This document shows positions 27,263 through 35,813 of a stretch of DNA of 64,000 nucleotides, piece after piece. The DNA is from a virus. Both the position numbers and the translations under genes were made by a program. The notes under the pieces were generated by a model. The model was not told the DNA's origin. It did not search any database and saw nothing but the letters and a program-made list of their open reading frames with translations. Positions within the stretch are counted from its first letter, which is position 1, and the number at the start of each line of letters is the position of its first letter. Where the stretch lies: the IMG/VR virus record IMGVR_UViG_3300042566_001028, positions 1-64,000 of that record; one strand, 5' to 3'.

Positions 27263-27684
27263 TATTAATATCACATAGAGGAAACATAGATGGTAGAATG
27301 CCTGAATATGAAAACAATCCAAATTATATAGAAGCTGCATTGAACTTAGGTTATGATGTTGAAGTTGATGTATGGTTTGTTGATGGTAAGTTTATGTTAG
27401 GACATGATGAACCATTATACGAAACTGATTATAAGTTTTTGATGAATGAAAAACTATGGTGTCATGCCAAACATCTGGATGCATTATTTGAAATGAAAAA
27501 ATATGCTATTCACTATTTTTGGCACGAAACCGATACTGTAACGCTTACATCTAAAAACTATGTTTGGGCATATCCTGGTAAACAACCAATAAAAGGTAGT
27601 ATTGCTGTTATGCCCGAATTAGAAAACGATAATGTATTATTGTGTAGAGGAATTTGTTCAGATTATATAAAACGATATAAATGA
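27259..27684 (+). CDS. Glycerophosphodiester phosphodiesterase-like protein, 141 aa
   Basis: The start ISHRGNIDGRMPEYENNP, then VEVDVWFVDGKFMLGHDEP reproduces the HRG and ExD...HD metal/catalytic motifs of GDPD enzymes. It is half their usual length (about 240 aa), so it lacks much of the barrel and may be a minimal domain seen in sugar-biosynthesis loci. It overlaps both neighbours by 4 nt. Confidence 0.72.
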   Translation: MILISHRGNIDGRMPEYENNPNYIEAALNLGYDVEVDVWFVDGKFMLGHDEPLYETDYKFLMNEKLWCHAKHLDALFEMKKYAIHYFWHETDTVTLTSKNYVWAYPGKQPIKGSIAVMPELENDNVLLCRGICSDYIKRYK

Positions 27685-28310
27685 AAATAGGAATTAATAT
27701 TGCTGGATTATCACACAACGATTTAGGTAATGGTATTCATACCTATAAAGATGCATATGAAAATTTATTCAAAAATTTAATAACTCCACTTAAAAAAAAT
27801 AATGATATTAGGATTTATCTTCATACATATTATACTACTGAAACGAATAATATTTTAGAAATATATAAACCAGAAAAATATACAATTTTAGAATCGACAA
27901 ATAATAATTCAGCTGAACTTGCAGCAAATACTTACATAGATTCTTTACAAAAATTAAAAGATGAAGATATTGATTTTATTATAACAACTAGATTTGATTT
28001 AGATATTCGTTGTAATATTGGTATTGATTTTAAAAAGTTTAATTTTTTATTTAAAGAATTAAATCATTGGAATGAAACACATTTAACAACAGATACATTT
28101 TATGCTTTTCCAAAAGATATGTTAGATGATGTGATTATTTCTTTAAAAGAAACTTGGTTTGGTAAAAATACACACTTTTGTCCTGGATTGTTTCATTGTC
28201 TTTATAAGTTCTTATTAAAAAGAATAGATAAATCAAATATACATTTTATAGATAACGAAGAATCAACAATACAAATTTCAAATAAATTTAGACTAGGAAA
28301 ATTTAAATAA
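27681..28310 (+). CDS. Hypothetical protein in glycan cluster, 209 aa
   Basis: I do not recognise a named family. A segment reading DIDFIITTRFDLDIR is similar to a nucleotide-sugar site with an RFD/DxD feature, and it sits among glycosyltransferases, so a GT-A-like role is possible. The codon use is strongly AT-rich (many Asn, Lys, Ile), as in its neighbours. Confidence 0.55.
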   Translation: MKIGINIAGLSHNDLGNGIHTYKDAYENLFKNLITPLKKNNDIRIYLHTYYTTETNNILEIYKPEKYTILESTNNNSAELAANTYIDSLQKLKDEDIDFIITTRFDLDIRCNIGIDFKKFNFLFKELNHWNETHLTTDTFYAFPKDMLDDVIISLKETWFGKNTHFCPGLFHCLYKFLLKRIDKSNIHFIDNEESTIQISNKFRLGKFK

Positions 28311-28315
28311 AAAAT

Positions 28316-28978
28316 ATGATAGATAACACACAAGACAGATTAATTATTGAACAAGAAAATTCAATGGTAAAAAGATATGATTTAGTAAATTATATTATAA
28401 ATAAATATGAGTTTAAAGACTACTTAGAAATAGGTGTAGCATTTGGCCATTGTATTAGAAAAATAGAAGCACCAAATAAAGATGGAGTTGACCCCGTAGT
28501 TGAAGAAAATGTTAGTTGTCCAGAAATAAATTACAAAATGGGTTCTAATGAATTTTTTGCATTACCAGAAATAACTAATAAAAAATATGATGTTATTTTT
28601 ATAGATGGATTACATCATTCCGAACAAGTTGATATTGATATTAAAAATGCGTTAGAACATTTAAACCATGGTGGTTTTGTATTTATACACGATTGCAATC
28701 CACCTTCATATGAATCACAATTAGTACCCAGAGTTGCAGCTGCTTGGAATGGTGATGTTTGGAAATCTATTGTAAAATTAAGACATTTGGATATTGATTT
28801 GGATATATCAGTAGTTAATACCGATTATGGTGTTGGTATTATTACACATGGAAAAAATTCCCCAATCGATAAATTTACATTAGAAGAATCATTGCAATGG
28901 GATGTATTTTCAAGTGATAGAAAATATTTTTTAAACCTATTGGAAATTGATGAATTTTTTGATAAATATTCTTACTAA
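28316..28978 (+). CDS. SAM-dependent methyltransferase (class I), 220 aa
   Basis: Motif I is DYLEIGVAFGHC, followed by GVDPVV, then KYDVIFIDGLHHSEQVDIDIKNAL and GGFVFIHDCNP, the layout of the Methyltransf_24 group often found in glycan or small-molecule loci. It probably methylates a sugar or acts on an exported glycan. It is 5 nt from the upstream stop. Confidence 0.82.
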   Translation: MIDNTQDRLIIEQENSMVKRYDLVNYIINKYEFKDYLEIGVAFGHCIRKIEAPNKDGVDPVVEENVSCPEINYKMGSNEFFALPEITNKKYDVIFIDGLHHSEQVDIDIKNALEHLNHGGFVFIHDCNPPSYESQLVPRVAAAWNGDVWKSIVKLRHLDIDLDISVVNTDYGVGIITHGKNSPIDKFTLEESLQWDVFSSDRKYFLNLLEIDEFFDKYSY

Positions 28979-28986
28979 AATCTGTT

Positions 28987-29778
28987 ATGAATAAATTATT
29001 AAATGCATATCTTTGGGGTTATAAAAATTGGGAAGCAGCTGATAATTCCTTTCGAAAATTCAGAGAGTTCTATCCTGATGGGGATATTTATGTTAGTGTC
29101 GATGATAATGGTGATTTTGAAAATTATACAAAAATAGCTGAAAAATATAATGCAGAATGTTATAAAAATCCATTTCAAATAGGATATCCTGGTAATTTTC
29201 AAAATCATAAAAGTAATAGAGAATGTTGGCCAAAAGATAACGCATTACTTTGGTGTGATAACATATATTGGGCGTGTAAAAAATCTGATTCTAAATTTAT
29301 GATTCTTTTAGAAGAAGATAGTTTTATTATTAAACCAATTAGTATCACAAAAGAAAATGAATTTGGAATAGCAGTTTTAGAATATAATGCAAATATAATA
29401 ACTGAAAATATATTGTATATAATTCAACAAGTAGGTGGTAATACCGATGTTCCATTAAATATATTTGGTAACAAAGGATATGGTGCTAGTGGTGGATGTA
29501 TTATAGATTGTCAAAAATGGATTATTAGTTGGGAAAAATTCAGACACATATTAGAATTAAATTATGATTCAATTGCATCGTATGATAAATTAATTGGTTG
29601 GCCAGATTCATTAGGTCAATTTGTTATTATGGCCGGTGGATTTGATGTTGTTCAGAATAAACAAATGGTACAAGCTTGGTATCACGAACGACCAGATTTA
29701 TATCCAAATTATACTAATTGGAAAGACTATGAAATAGTTGATTATTTAAAAGATATAGAAGAAATTAAAAAGTTATAA
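28987..29778 (+). CDS. Putative glycosyltransferase, 263 aa
   Basis: The N-terminus (YLWGYKNWEAADNSFRKFREFYPDGDIYVSVDD) and the segment FMILLEEDSFII suggest a GT-A-like enzyme with an EED motif where DxD would be. GASGGCIIDCQKW could be an acceptor loop. Not assigned to a family with certainty. The stop overlaps the next ATG. Confidence 0.6.
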   Translation: MNKLLNAYLWGYKNWEAADNSFRKFREFYPDGDIYVSVDDNGDFENYTKIAEKYNAECYKNPFQIGYPGNFQNHKSNRECWPKDNALLWCDNIYWACKKSDSKFMILLEEDSFIIKPISITKENEFGIAVLEYNANIITENILYIIQQVGGNTDVPLNIFGNKGYGASGGCIIDCQKWIISWEKFRHILELNYDSIASYDKLIGWPDSLGQFVIMAGGFDVVQNKQMVQAWYHERPDLYPNYTNWKDYEIVDYLKDIEEIKKL

Positions 29779-30533
29779 TGAAAGATTTGGTTATATCGGC
29801 AATAGCAAACTATGTGCCAGAAAAAATTAAAATATATGTAGAATCACTAAACGATTGTGGATTTAGTGGTGATAAAATAATGATATGTTATAACATACCA
29901 GATGAAACGATAGAATATCTTTCAACAAAAGGTTGGGAATGTTATGGTGCAGAGTTGCAAGGACACCCTCATATGAAACGATTGGTTGATATGTGGTGGT
30001 TTTTACAAAATGATGAAAGAGAGTGGAATCATATAATTACAACGGATGTTAGAGATATAGTATGGCAAACAAATCCATCCGATTGGTTGCAACAAAATCT
30101 TAAAACCGAAATACTATGTGCTTCCGAATGTGTTACATATGAAAATGAAGCATGGGGTTATAAAAATATACATGAAGGATATGGCCCGATGTTTTGGGAT
30201 TGGATTAAACCTAATACGATTGGTAATGTTGGAGTGATTGCAGGAAAATATAAATCAGTTAAAGACCTATTAATGTTAAATTGGCTAGTATCACAATCGG
30301 GAGATACAAGACATTTTACAGACCAAAGTTCATTTAATCTCATTATACACAATGAACTCATCAGAAACAAAATATCAATTAATTCGGATTTTGCATTACA
30401 AATTGGAACTAATACAAATGATTTGAAAATAGAAAATGATGTAATAATGAATGGAGAAACTCCATATGTTTTGGTTCATCAATACGATAGAGACCCGACT
30501 ATTAAAGAAAAAATAAAACAATTATATAAATGA
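29778..30533 (+). CDS. Putative glycosyltransferase, 251 aa
   Basis: Recognisable points are HIITTDVRDIVWQTNP (a DxRD motif as in several DxD-containing transferases), NVGVIAGKY and FTDQSSFN. This plan resembles bacterial and viral proteins annotated as glycosyltransferases acting on surface sugars. It overlaps both neighbours by 1-4 nt. Confidence 0.65.
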   Translation: MKDLVISAIANYVPEKIKIYVESLNDCGFSGDKIMICYNIPDETIEYLSTKGWECYGAELQGHPHMKRLVDMWWFLQNDEREWNHIITTDVRDIVWQTNPSDWLQQNLKTEILCASECVTYENEAWGYKNIHEGYGPMFWDWIKPNTIGNVGVIAGKYKSVKDLLMLNWLVSQSGDTRHFTDQSSFNLIIHNELIRNKISINSDFALQIGTNTNDLKIENDVIMNGETPYVLVHQYDRDPTIKEKIKQLYK

Positions 30534-31420
30534 AAATAGTTTTTACAACATTCATATTACCAAATGAAATTGATGATTTGGAAAGAATATTGATTTCATT
30601 AAAGAGAGCATCTAAATTTATAGATGGTAATGATTATCAATTTTGTATATCTTTAGGAATATCCGATTATTTAACTGATTGGAATAGTTCTAAATTAGAT
30701 AAACAATTTATTATTGATAAATTTGAATCTTTAAAATTATTAACTGATTGGGCAAATAATTCTATATTCCAAATGAGAGAAGATATATTAGGATGTGTAT
30801 CATCTAGAAGAACTGCACATTTGGAAATAAGCGATGCCACTCATTTTGTTTGGTTAGATAGTGATATTATATTTGATGAGCAGATATTATTTTATTTACA
30901 AAATGCAATAGTTGGTATAGAAGAAGAAGGTATAAAAAATTATATATTAACACCTGAAATTGTAAAAATATGGGATAATACTTGGGATTGTTTAGTTAAT
31001 GAAAATTATTTAGATAAACCAATTAATTATCATAAAACAAACGACCCGTATATGGAATGTGGGGTATATGGTGATATTTCTATAAAATTAGTAAATAATA
31101 ATGTTATGGGCCAACCCGCATCTAAATTTGCAGGTGGTTGGTTTACTTGTATATCTAAAAATCTATTGGATTTAACAGGAATTCCAGAATCATTTGGCCA
31201 TTATGGTATAGAAGATACTTTCATAATGTGGGCAATTGATAAACTTAGAAATGTTGGTAATGAAATTTACCAATTTAAATTGAACAACTATGTAGTATGT
31301 GAAGATTATTCATATAGAAATAGAAATTACTACAATAATTCAATTAAATCTATAAGTAGAAAAGATGAATTTAGAAAAATTGCAGAAAGTAATTTTAATA
31401 ATGAATTGAATAAACTTTAA
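30530..31420 (+). CDS. Putative glycosyltransferase with DxD motif, 296 aa
   Basis: HFVWLDSDIIFDEQIL at about residue 105 contains a canonical DSD; AGGWFTCISKNLLDL and GHYGIEDTFIMWAI (with GxED) fit GT-A enzymes of the chondroitin-polymerase-like type. It is the last gene of the glycan cluster. The next region begins after a 45-nt gap with a lone -10-like motif. Confidence 0.75.
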   Translation: MKIVFTTFILPNEIDDLERILISLKRASKFIDGNDYQFCISLGISDYLTDWNSSKLDKQFIIDKFESLKLLTDWANNSIFQMREDILGCVSSRRTAHLEISDATHFVWLDSDIIFDEQILFYLQNAIVGIEEEGIKNYILTPEIVKIWDNTWDCLVNENYLDKPINYHKTNDPYMECGVYGDISIKLVNNNVMGQPASKFAGGWFTCISKNLLDLTGIPESFGHYGIEDTFIMWAIDKLRNVGNEIYQFKLNNYVVCEDYSYRNRNYYNNSIKSISRKDEFRKIAESNFNNELNKL

Positions 31421-31431
31421 TATTAAAAATA

Positions 31432-31441
31432 TATATTTATA
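31432..31441 (+). promoter_or_regulatory. Candidate late-type promoter TATATTTATA
   Basis: TATATTTATA lies 24 nt before the next start codon with no TTTGG upstream. The same isolated motif precedes 43042, 45225 and, with one change, 41676 and 58013. A lone extended -10 resembles T4 late promoter architecture. Confidence 0.4.
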
Positions 31442-31465
31442 TCAGTATATACAACCAATTTAAAT

Positions 31466-31855
31466 ATGAAATTCGAAGTAACTCATCCAAAAGTTTGGAA
31501 AGCAGTATGTGAAAAGGCTATTCCAATGAAGCATAAAATCCAAATCTATGAAAAACTAGGTGGAGCATATCGTTTAGGTGAAGATGGTGGCGAACAAGTA
31601 TTCAATAAAATGACAGATTTATTGAAACATCAAATTAATGAAGGACCTGAATCTCCAGACCACGAAGTATCAATGGCGGCCGGCCAATTGGATGATATTA
31701 TTCGTAACGCAACCGAACTTAAAGGTAAAGTTGGTGAAAAAGAAATGAACTTACCAGGATGGATACAAGACCATATCTCTCAAGCACAAAATTTTATAAA
31801 TCAAGCAAATACAAGCTTCCATAAATTAGAAGGAGGTGATGATGCAAATGGATAA
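31466..31855 (+). CDS. Hypothetical phage protein, 129 aa
   Basis: No named family. The C-terminal half (LPGWIQDHISQAQNFINQANTSF) is like a short amphipathic segment, W-x-Q-x-x-I, common in small proteins of T4-like phages, some linked to virion assembly. Because a candidate late promoter precedes it, a structural role is plausible but unproven. It overlaps the next gene. Confidence 0.68.
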   Translation: MKFEVTHPKVWKAVCEKAIPMKHKIQIYEKLGGAYRLGEDGGEQVFNKMTDLLKHQINEGPESPDHEVSMAAGQLDDIIRNATELKGKVGEKEMNLPGWIQDHISQAQNFINQANTSFHKLEGGDDANG

Positions 31856-32162
31856 TTTATATACAGTTATCATATCAATCGTAACCGTATTAGGTTCAGC
31901 AGGAGCTTTTCGTTATTATGAAAAGAGGCAAATGCATAAAGAAAGAGATGAAGATTTTATCAGACATGATTGCAAAGACCGTATCTCTAAATTAGAAGGA
32001 TTGTTAGAAGCTGCGTCAAGAGAAAAAGATGACCTACGTTCAATGGTATTGGCACTTACAAAAGAAGTTGCTGCATTGAGTGTTAAAGTTGAATTTCTTA
32101 CAAAAGAAAATGATAAATTGGAGAAGGCATTACCAAAAGCAAAGAAACAATTAAATGGGTAA
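31842..32162 (+). CDS. Membrane-anchored coiled-coil protein, 106 aa
   Basis: One N-terminal transmembrane segment (YTVIISIVTVLGSAGAF) is followed by a charged linker and a long heptad-type coiled coil (LEGLLEAASREKDDLRS... to the end). AGGAGG at 31831-31836 favours ATG 31842, but in-frame starts at 31836, 31839 and 31848 are possible. Size and topology fit an inner-membrane lysis accessory (holin or spanin-like), which remains a guess. Confidence 0.68.
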   Translation: MQMDNLYTVIISIVTVLGSAGAFRYYEKRQMHKERDEDFIRHDCKDRISKLEGLLEAASREKDDLRSMVLALTKEVAALSVKVEFLTKENDKLEKALPKAKKQLNG

Positions 32163-32997
32163 AAGCGGATTCATAGAAGGGATGTGGAATGGTTTAAAAG
32201 TAGAATTTGGAAAAGTATATTCCAATCTAAATGCATTTGCGTTTAATCCTATAAATGAAGCTGAAACCAAAAAATTAAGAATATTTGATTTTGACGATAC
32301 AATAGTTAAAACAAAATCTCACATATACATTACACATGGTGACGGAAAAAAATCAAAATTAACTCCTGGTGAATATGCAATATATGAACCAAAAGACGGA
32401 GACAACTATGATTTTTCAGATTTTGAACAAGTTAAGCAACCGCAAGAAATTAAAGGTGTTACTAAATTATTAAAAACAGTAGCAAGAGCAGAGGGTGAAA
32501 GAAAGGTTGTAATATTAACCGCAAGAGCTGCATACAAACCTGTTAAGGATTATTTACAAGATATTGGATTGGAAGGAATATATGTGGTTGCATTGGCATC
32601 TAATAACCCACAAGACAAAGCAGATTGGATTGAAGATAAAATTAAAGCAGGATATAACGATGTATTTTTTATAGACGATTCTCATAAAAACATTACCGCA
32701 GTAAACAAACTTAAAGAAAAATATCCTAATATCAAAATGAAGGTTAGTCATGTGAAACACGATATACCTGCACCACCAAAACAATCTGATATGAAATCCC
32801 AAAAAGATAAGGAAGCAACAAAGCCAGTTGAACCTAAAAAAAACGACATGAGTTTAAAATCATTGTTACCAAAAGATTTGGATAAAAAAATTAAAAACCC
32901 AGAAACGGGTAAAATGATTAAAATTAAATCAGCATTACAATACGACAAATCATCAAAAGCACATAAAGCAGCTGAGTTCGCATTAAAAAAGAAATAA
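32155..32997 (+). CDS. HAD-family phosphatase with basic C-terminal tail, 280 aa
   Basis: The HAD core begins LRIFDFDDTIVKTKS at about residue 40; VVILTARAAYKPV and DVFFIDDSHKN supply motifs II-IV. It resembles polynucleotide phosphatase/HAD domains of phages. The last 80 residues are Lys/Pro-rich and contain MSLKSLLPKDLDKKI, similar to the N-terminal LKSLL segments of the proteins at 42094 and 43882. That shared segment may be a virion-targeting or assembly tag. Confidence 0.75.
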   Translation: MGKSGFIEGMWNGLKVEFGKVYSNLNAFAFNPINEAETKKLRIFDFDDTIVKTKSHIYITHGDGKKSKLTPGEYAIYEPKDGDNYDFSDFEQVKQPQEIKGVTKLLKTVARAEGERKVVILTARAAYKPVKDYLQDIGLEGIYVVALASNNPQDKADWIEDKIKAGYNDVFFIDDSHKNITAVNKLKEKYPNIKMKVSHVKHDIPAPPKQSDMKSQKDKEATKPVEPKKNDMSLKSLLPKDLDKKIKNPETGKMIKIKSALQYDKSSKAHKAAEFALKKK

Positions 32998-33000
32998 GTT

Positions 33001-33447
33001 ATGATATACCTTTTAACGGGTCAGCCTGGAAGTGGTAAAACTACTTTGGGCAAGAAGTTACAAATATGGTTACAAACTGATAAGAAAAATTGGAGAAAAT
33101 CCGTATTTCATATTGACGGAGACCAATTAAGAGAATTATTCCCAAATACAGACTATTCCAAAGAAGGAAGATATAAGAACATTAACAAAGCATTTGATAT
33201 AGCAAAGTTTTTAGATGCATCGGGGAACGATGTCGTAATATCATTAGTTAGTCCTTATAAAGAATTAAGAGATGAATTTAAGTCTCAATGCAAGATACAA
33301 GAGATATATTGTCATACAAAAAAAATTAGAGGTAGAGAAGATAAGTTTGCATTAGATTACGAACCACCTACCGAATTTTATATAGATTTAGATACATCGG
33401 ACACCATCGATAATACATTTAATAAGTTGATAAAAATATTAATTTGA
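33001..33447 (+). CDS. Adenylylsulfate (APS) kinase-like protein
   Basis: A 148-aa P-loop kinase with GQPGSGKTT at residues 7-15, HIDGDQLRELFPNTDYS (APS kinase DGD signature), R..N..A and a C-terminal YEPPTEFYIDLDT. APS kinases make PAPS, the sulfate donor. The sulfotransferase-like protein at 21846 would be a consumer. A related polynucleotide/nucleoside kinase role cannot be excluded. Confidence 0.75.
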   Translation: MIYLLTGQPGSGKTTLGKKLQIWLQTDKKNWRKSVFHIDGDQLRELFPNTDYSKEGRYKNINKAFDIAKFLDASGNDVVISLVSPYKELRDEFKSQCKIQEIYCHTKKIRGREDKFALDYEPPTEFYIDLDTSDTIDNTFNKLIKILI

Positions 33448-33480
33448 TATACTTATAATTACAATTAAATAGTTATTAGT

Positions 33481-34092
33481 ATGGAAAATGAAGAAATTCA
33501 ACAAGAGGAAGGATTTTTCCCAAACATAGAAAGTAGTAAAACAACAAAAAGAGGATTGGGTGCCAGACCATTATTAGAATCCCAAATTAAAGCAGCACAA
33601 GAAAAATGCAAGTCTGCGTTCGAAGCAGCAAGATTATTGGGTGTATCATATAACACTTATAAGAAATATGCAAAACTTTATGGTATTTTTGAAGACTTGA
33701 AAAATCCGTATGGTATTGGAATTGAAAAGGCCAAAAAAATAAAAAACAAAAAATATCACATTGACGATATAATTGATGGTAAACACATGCACTACCCATT
33801 ACATAAGTTTAAGAATAAATTATTTTTAAGTGGATATATTCCAAAAATTTGTAGTAGTTGTGGGTTTAGCGAAGAAAGAATTACGGATGGTAAAATGCCA
33901 TTACTTATAGATTTTTTAGATGGTAATTTGAATAACCGTAAATTAGATAACATCAGAGCCCTTTGTTACAACTGTTTCTTTTTATTAGTAGGAGAAAGAA
34001 ATGTGAAAAATTGGTATGCAGAAAATGGTGGACAAATCACAGAAGCTGAAGAAAACTTATTAAACAATCAAAACATAGAAACAAATGAGTAA
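33481..34092 (+). CDS. HTH plus degenerate HNH-type protein, 203 aa
   Basis: An N-terminal HTH (AFEAARLLGVSYNTYKKYAKLYG, residues 42-64) is followed by an HNH-like fold: CSSCGF, then LLIDFLDGNLNNRKLDNIRALCYNC. The usual catalytic DH is DF here and no His follows the last CxxC, so the nuclease is probably inactive and the protein may act as a DNA-binding regulator or structural zinc protein. It overlaps the next gene by 8 nt. Confidence 0.78.
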   Translation: MENEEIQQEEGFFPNIESSKTTKRGLGARPLLESQIKAAQEKCKSAFEAARLLGVSYNTYKKYAKLYGIFEDLKNPYGIGIEKAKKIKNKKYHIDDIIDGKHMHYPLHKFKNKLFLSGYIPKICSSCGFSEERITDGKMPLLIDFLDGNLNNRKLDNIRALCYNCFFLLVGERNVKNWYAENGGQITEAEENLLNNQNIETNE

Positions 34093-34492
34093 GGAACGAA
34101 AATATCTCCCTACATTGGCAGAATTAATTGATAGATTGAGTATTTCACAATTAAAAGAAGTATTCATTACGGAACACAAAGAAGAATATGCACAAGAAAT
34201 TGCAGACATAGTAAATGATATTCAAATTTGTATTGAAACAGGAACTGAACCTGTTACCGCTGAAACCATTAGAGCAATTGTTGTTTTATCCCAAATGAAT
34301 TTACATATTTGGCATAATGAAAGTGCAGTTCGTAAAGGAACGGCTGGCCCTGCTAATTTAGCATTGACACATGGTTTGAATGGTATTAGAAATACTGCAA
34401 AGAATAAAATACAAGAAGTAGTGGGTGGTAGAAAGGATTATAAGATTGATTGTTTAGCGTCTGAATTTAAAGATTGGGAAATTAGTTGGTAA
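34085..34492 (+). CDS. Hypothetical phage protein, 135 aa
   Basis: A helical, soluble protein (PTLAELIDRLSISQLKEVF, then THGLNGIRNTAKNKIQE). Similar proteins occur in T4-like phages of aquatic bacteria, always as hypothetical. No catalytic motif seen. It is the last gene before the Fe-S operon promoter, whose -35 overlaps its last codons. Confidence 0.68.
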   Translation: MSKERKYLPTLAELIDRLSISQLKEVFITEHKEEYAQEIADIVNDIQICIETGTEPVTAETIRAIVVLSQMNLHIWHNESAVRKGTAGPANLALTHGLNGIRNTAKNKIQEVVGGRKDYKIDCLASEFKDWEISW

Positions 34493-34515
34493 TTTCAAAT
34501 ATTTGTTGTATATTT
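34485..34515 (+). promoter_or_regulatory. Phage promoter of the Fe-S operon
   Basis: GTTGG at 34485-34489 (one change from TTTGG) and TATATTT at 34509-34515 with a 19-nt spacer. It drives iscU, ferredoxin and iscA. Confidence 0.7.
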
Positions 34516-34538
34516 ATGTATGACCAAAATCATATATT

Positions 34539-34949
34539 ATGGCTTATAGCGAAAAAGTAATTGACCATTATCAAAATCCCAAAAATGTAGGAACTTTGGA
34601 CAAATCAAAATCCAATGTAGGAACAGGTTTAGTGGGTGCACCGGAATGTGGTGATGTAATGAGACTACAAATAGAAGTAAACGACAATATCATAACCGAT
34701 GCAAAGTTTAAAACATTTGGTTGTGGGAGTGCTATCGCAGCATCTTCATTGGCAACGGAGTGGTTGAAAGGTATGACATTAGAAGAAGCAGTTAAAATGG
34801 ATAATATGGAGTTAGTAGAGGAATTAAATTTACCTCCAGTTAAAATTCACTGTTCAGTATTAGCAGAAGATGCTATCAAATCTGCGATAAATGATTATAG
34901 ACAAAAACAAGGATTAGAACAATTGGTGTTTGAAGAATCACATATATAA
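34539..34949 (+). CDS. iscU: Fe-S cluster scaffold IscU/NifU-N-like
   Basis: A 136-aa IscU-type scaffold. The N-terminus is YSEKVIDHYQNPKNVG; the three cluster-binding Cys are present at 37 (APECGD, with Asp39), 62 (FGCGSA) and 105 (IHCSVLAE). All key residues being intact implies a working scaffold. It would accept sulfide from the host IscS/SufS, as no cysteine desulfurase is encoded nearby. Ferredoxin and IscA follow in the same operon, a compact Fe-S assembly set that is rare in phages. Confidence 0.94.
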   Translation: MAYSEKVIDHYQNPKNVGTLDKSKSNVGTGLVGAPECGDVMRLQIEVNDNIITDAKFKTFGCGSAIAASSLATEWLKGMTLEEAVKMDNMELVEELNLPPVKIHCSVLAEDAIKSAINDYRQKQGLEQLVFEESHI

Positions 34950-34959
34950 AAAATAAAGT

Positions 34960-35268
34960 ATGAGTTATATTATTGGAAAGAGTTGTGTTGATTGTATGGA
35001 TACTGCATGTGCAAGTGTGTGTCCGGTAGATTGTATTCATGGCCCGATTGATATAGATGGTTCGGGTGGTGAAATTGAAAGAGATGGTAGAGAGGCATTT
35101 CCAGGTGGGCAAATGTATATCAATCCCGATACTTGTATAAATTGTGGAGCATGTGTTCCAGAATGTCCTGTTTCTGCAATTTATGAAGATGAGGATTTAG
35201 CAATTAAAGCCGGTGATGAAGTATCGGTGCATAAGAATTACGAATTTTTCGGACTAAAATACGCATAA
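34960..35268 (+). CDS. fdxA: Ferredoxin, 7Fe/8Fe FdxA type
   Basis: A 102-aa ferredoxin. First site CVDCMDTACASVCP (Cys 9, 12, 17, 21, 25), the C-x2-C-x4-C-x3-CPVDC pattern of Azotobacter-type 7Fe ferredoxins; second site CINCGACVPECP (Cys 60, 63, 66, 70). It is an electron carrier, and in this operon probably donates electrons for cluster assembly or to phage enzymes such as the Cas4-like nuclease; the isc system normally uses a 2Fe-2S ferredoxin, so this is a different pairing. The stop overlaps the iscA start. Confidence 0.93.
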   Translation: MSYIIGKSCVDCMDTACASVCPVDCIHGPIDIDGSGGEIERDGREAFPGGQMYINPDTCINCGACVPECPVSAIYEDEDLAIKAGDEVSVHKNYEFFGLKYA

Positions 35269-35591
35269 TGGTAACAGTATCAGAAGGTGCAGCAAAAAAA
35301 TTAAACTCACTCATCGAAGAAAGTGGGTTCAAAACTCCATTTGTTAGAGTGGCGGTTAAAGGTGGTGGGTGTAGTGGATTGTCATACGACCTTTCATTTG
35401 ATACCGACCAACAAACAGGAGATACTCTTGCAGAAAATAATGGAGTAAAAATCTTAATAGACAACAAATCGTTACTATATCTTTTCGGAACTGAATTGGA
35501 TTTTTCAGACGGACTTAATGGTAAGGGATTCCAATTTATAAATCCCAATGCATCCCGAACCTGTGGATGTGGTGAAAGTTTTGCACTATAA
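35268..35591 (+). CDS. iscA: A-type Fe-S carrier IscA/ErpA
   Basis: A 107-aa A-type carrier with VTVSEGAAKKL, the first Cys at residue 35 (VKGGGCSGLSY) and the C-terminal pair CGCGESF at Cys 99 and 101. All three ligands are present. A-type carriers pass clusters from the scaffold to client proteins. HesB/IscA genes alone are known in some marine phages; the complete IscU-ferredoxin-IscA trio is what is unusual here. Confidence 0.95.
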   Translation: MVTVSEGAAKKLNSLIEESGFKTPFVRVAVKGGGCSGLSYDLSFDTDQQTGDTLAENNGVKILIDNKSLLYLFGTELDFSDGLNGKGFQFINPNASRTCGCGESFAL

Positions 35592-35612
35592 TGTGGATAA
35601 AATTAATAAGTT

Positions 35613-35813
35613 ATGTCTCTAAAACCTTCTAAAGAAAACTTAAGTAAAACGGAAAAACCTACAAAATTTGAATACATATTTGAAGATGAAGATTCAAAAT
35701 CTATCTGGAAGTATGACTTAAAGAAATTCCCGAATGGGCCCGTTTCGGTTGAATATCATTGGAAGGCACACTACCTTAAAGAATTGGCAATTCGTCAAAA
35801 AAGAGGAAGATAA
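35613..35813 (+). CDS. Hypothetical protein, 66 aa
   Basis: A small, charged, soluble protein with an aromatic middle (FEYIFEDEDSKSIWKYDLKKFP) and a basic C-terminus. No family recognised. The start follows AATAAGTT directly, the recurrent pre-start motif of the window. It is 21 nt after iscA and may be co-transcribed with it. Confidence 0.68.
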   Translation: MSLKPSKENLSKTEKPTKFEYIFEDEDSKSIWKYDLKKFPNGPVSVEYHWKAHYLKELAIRQKRGR

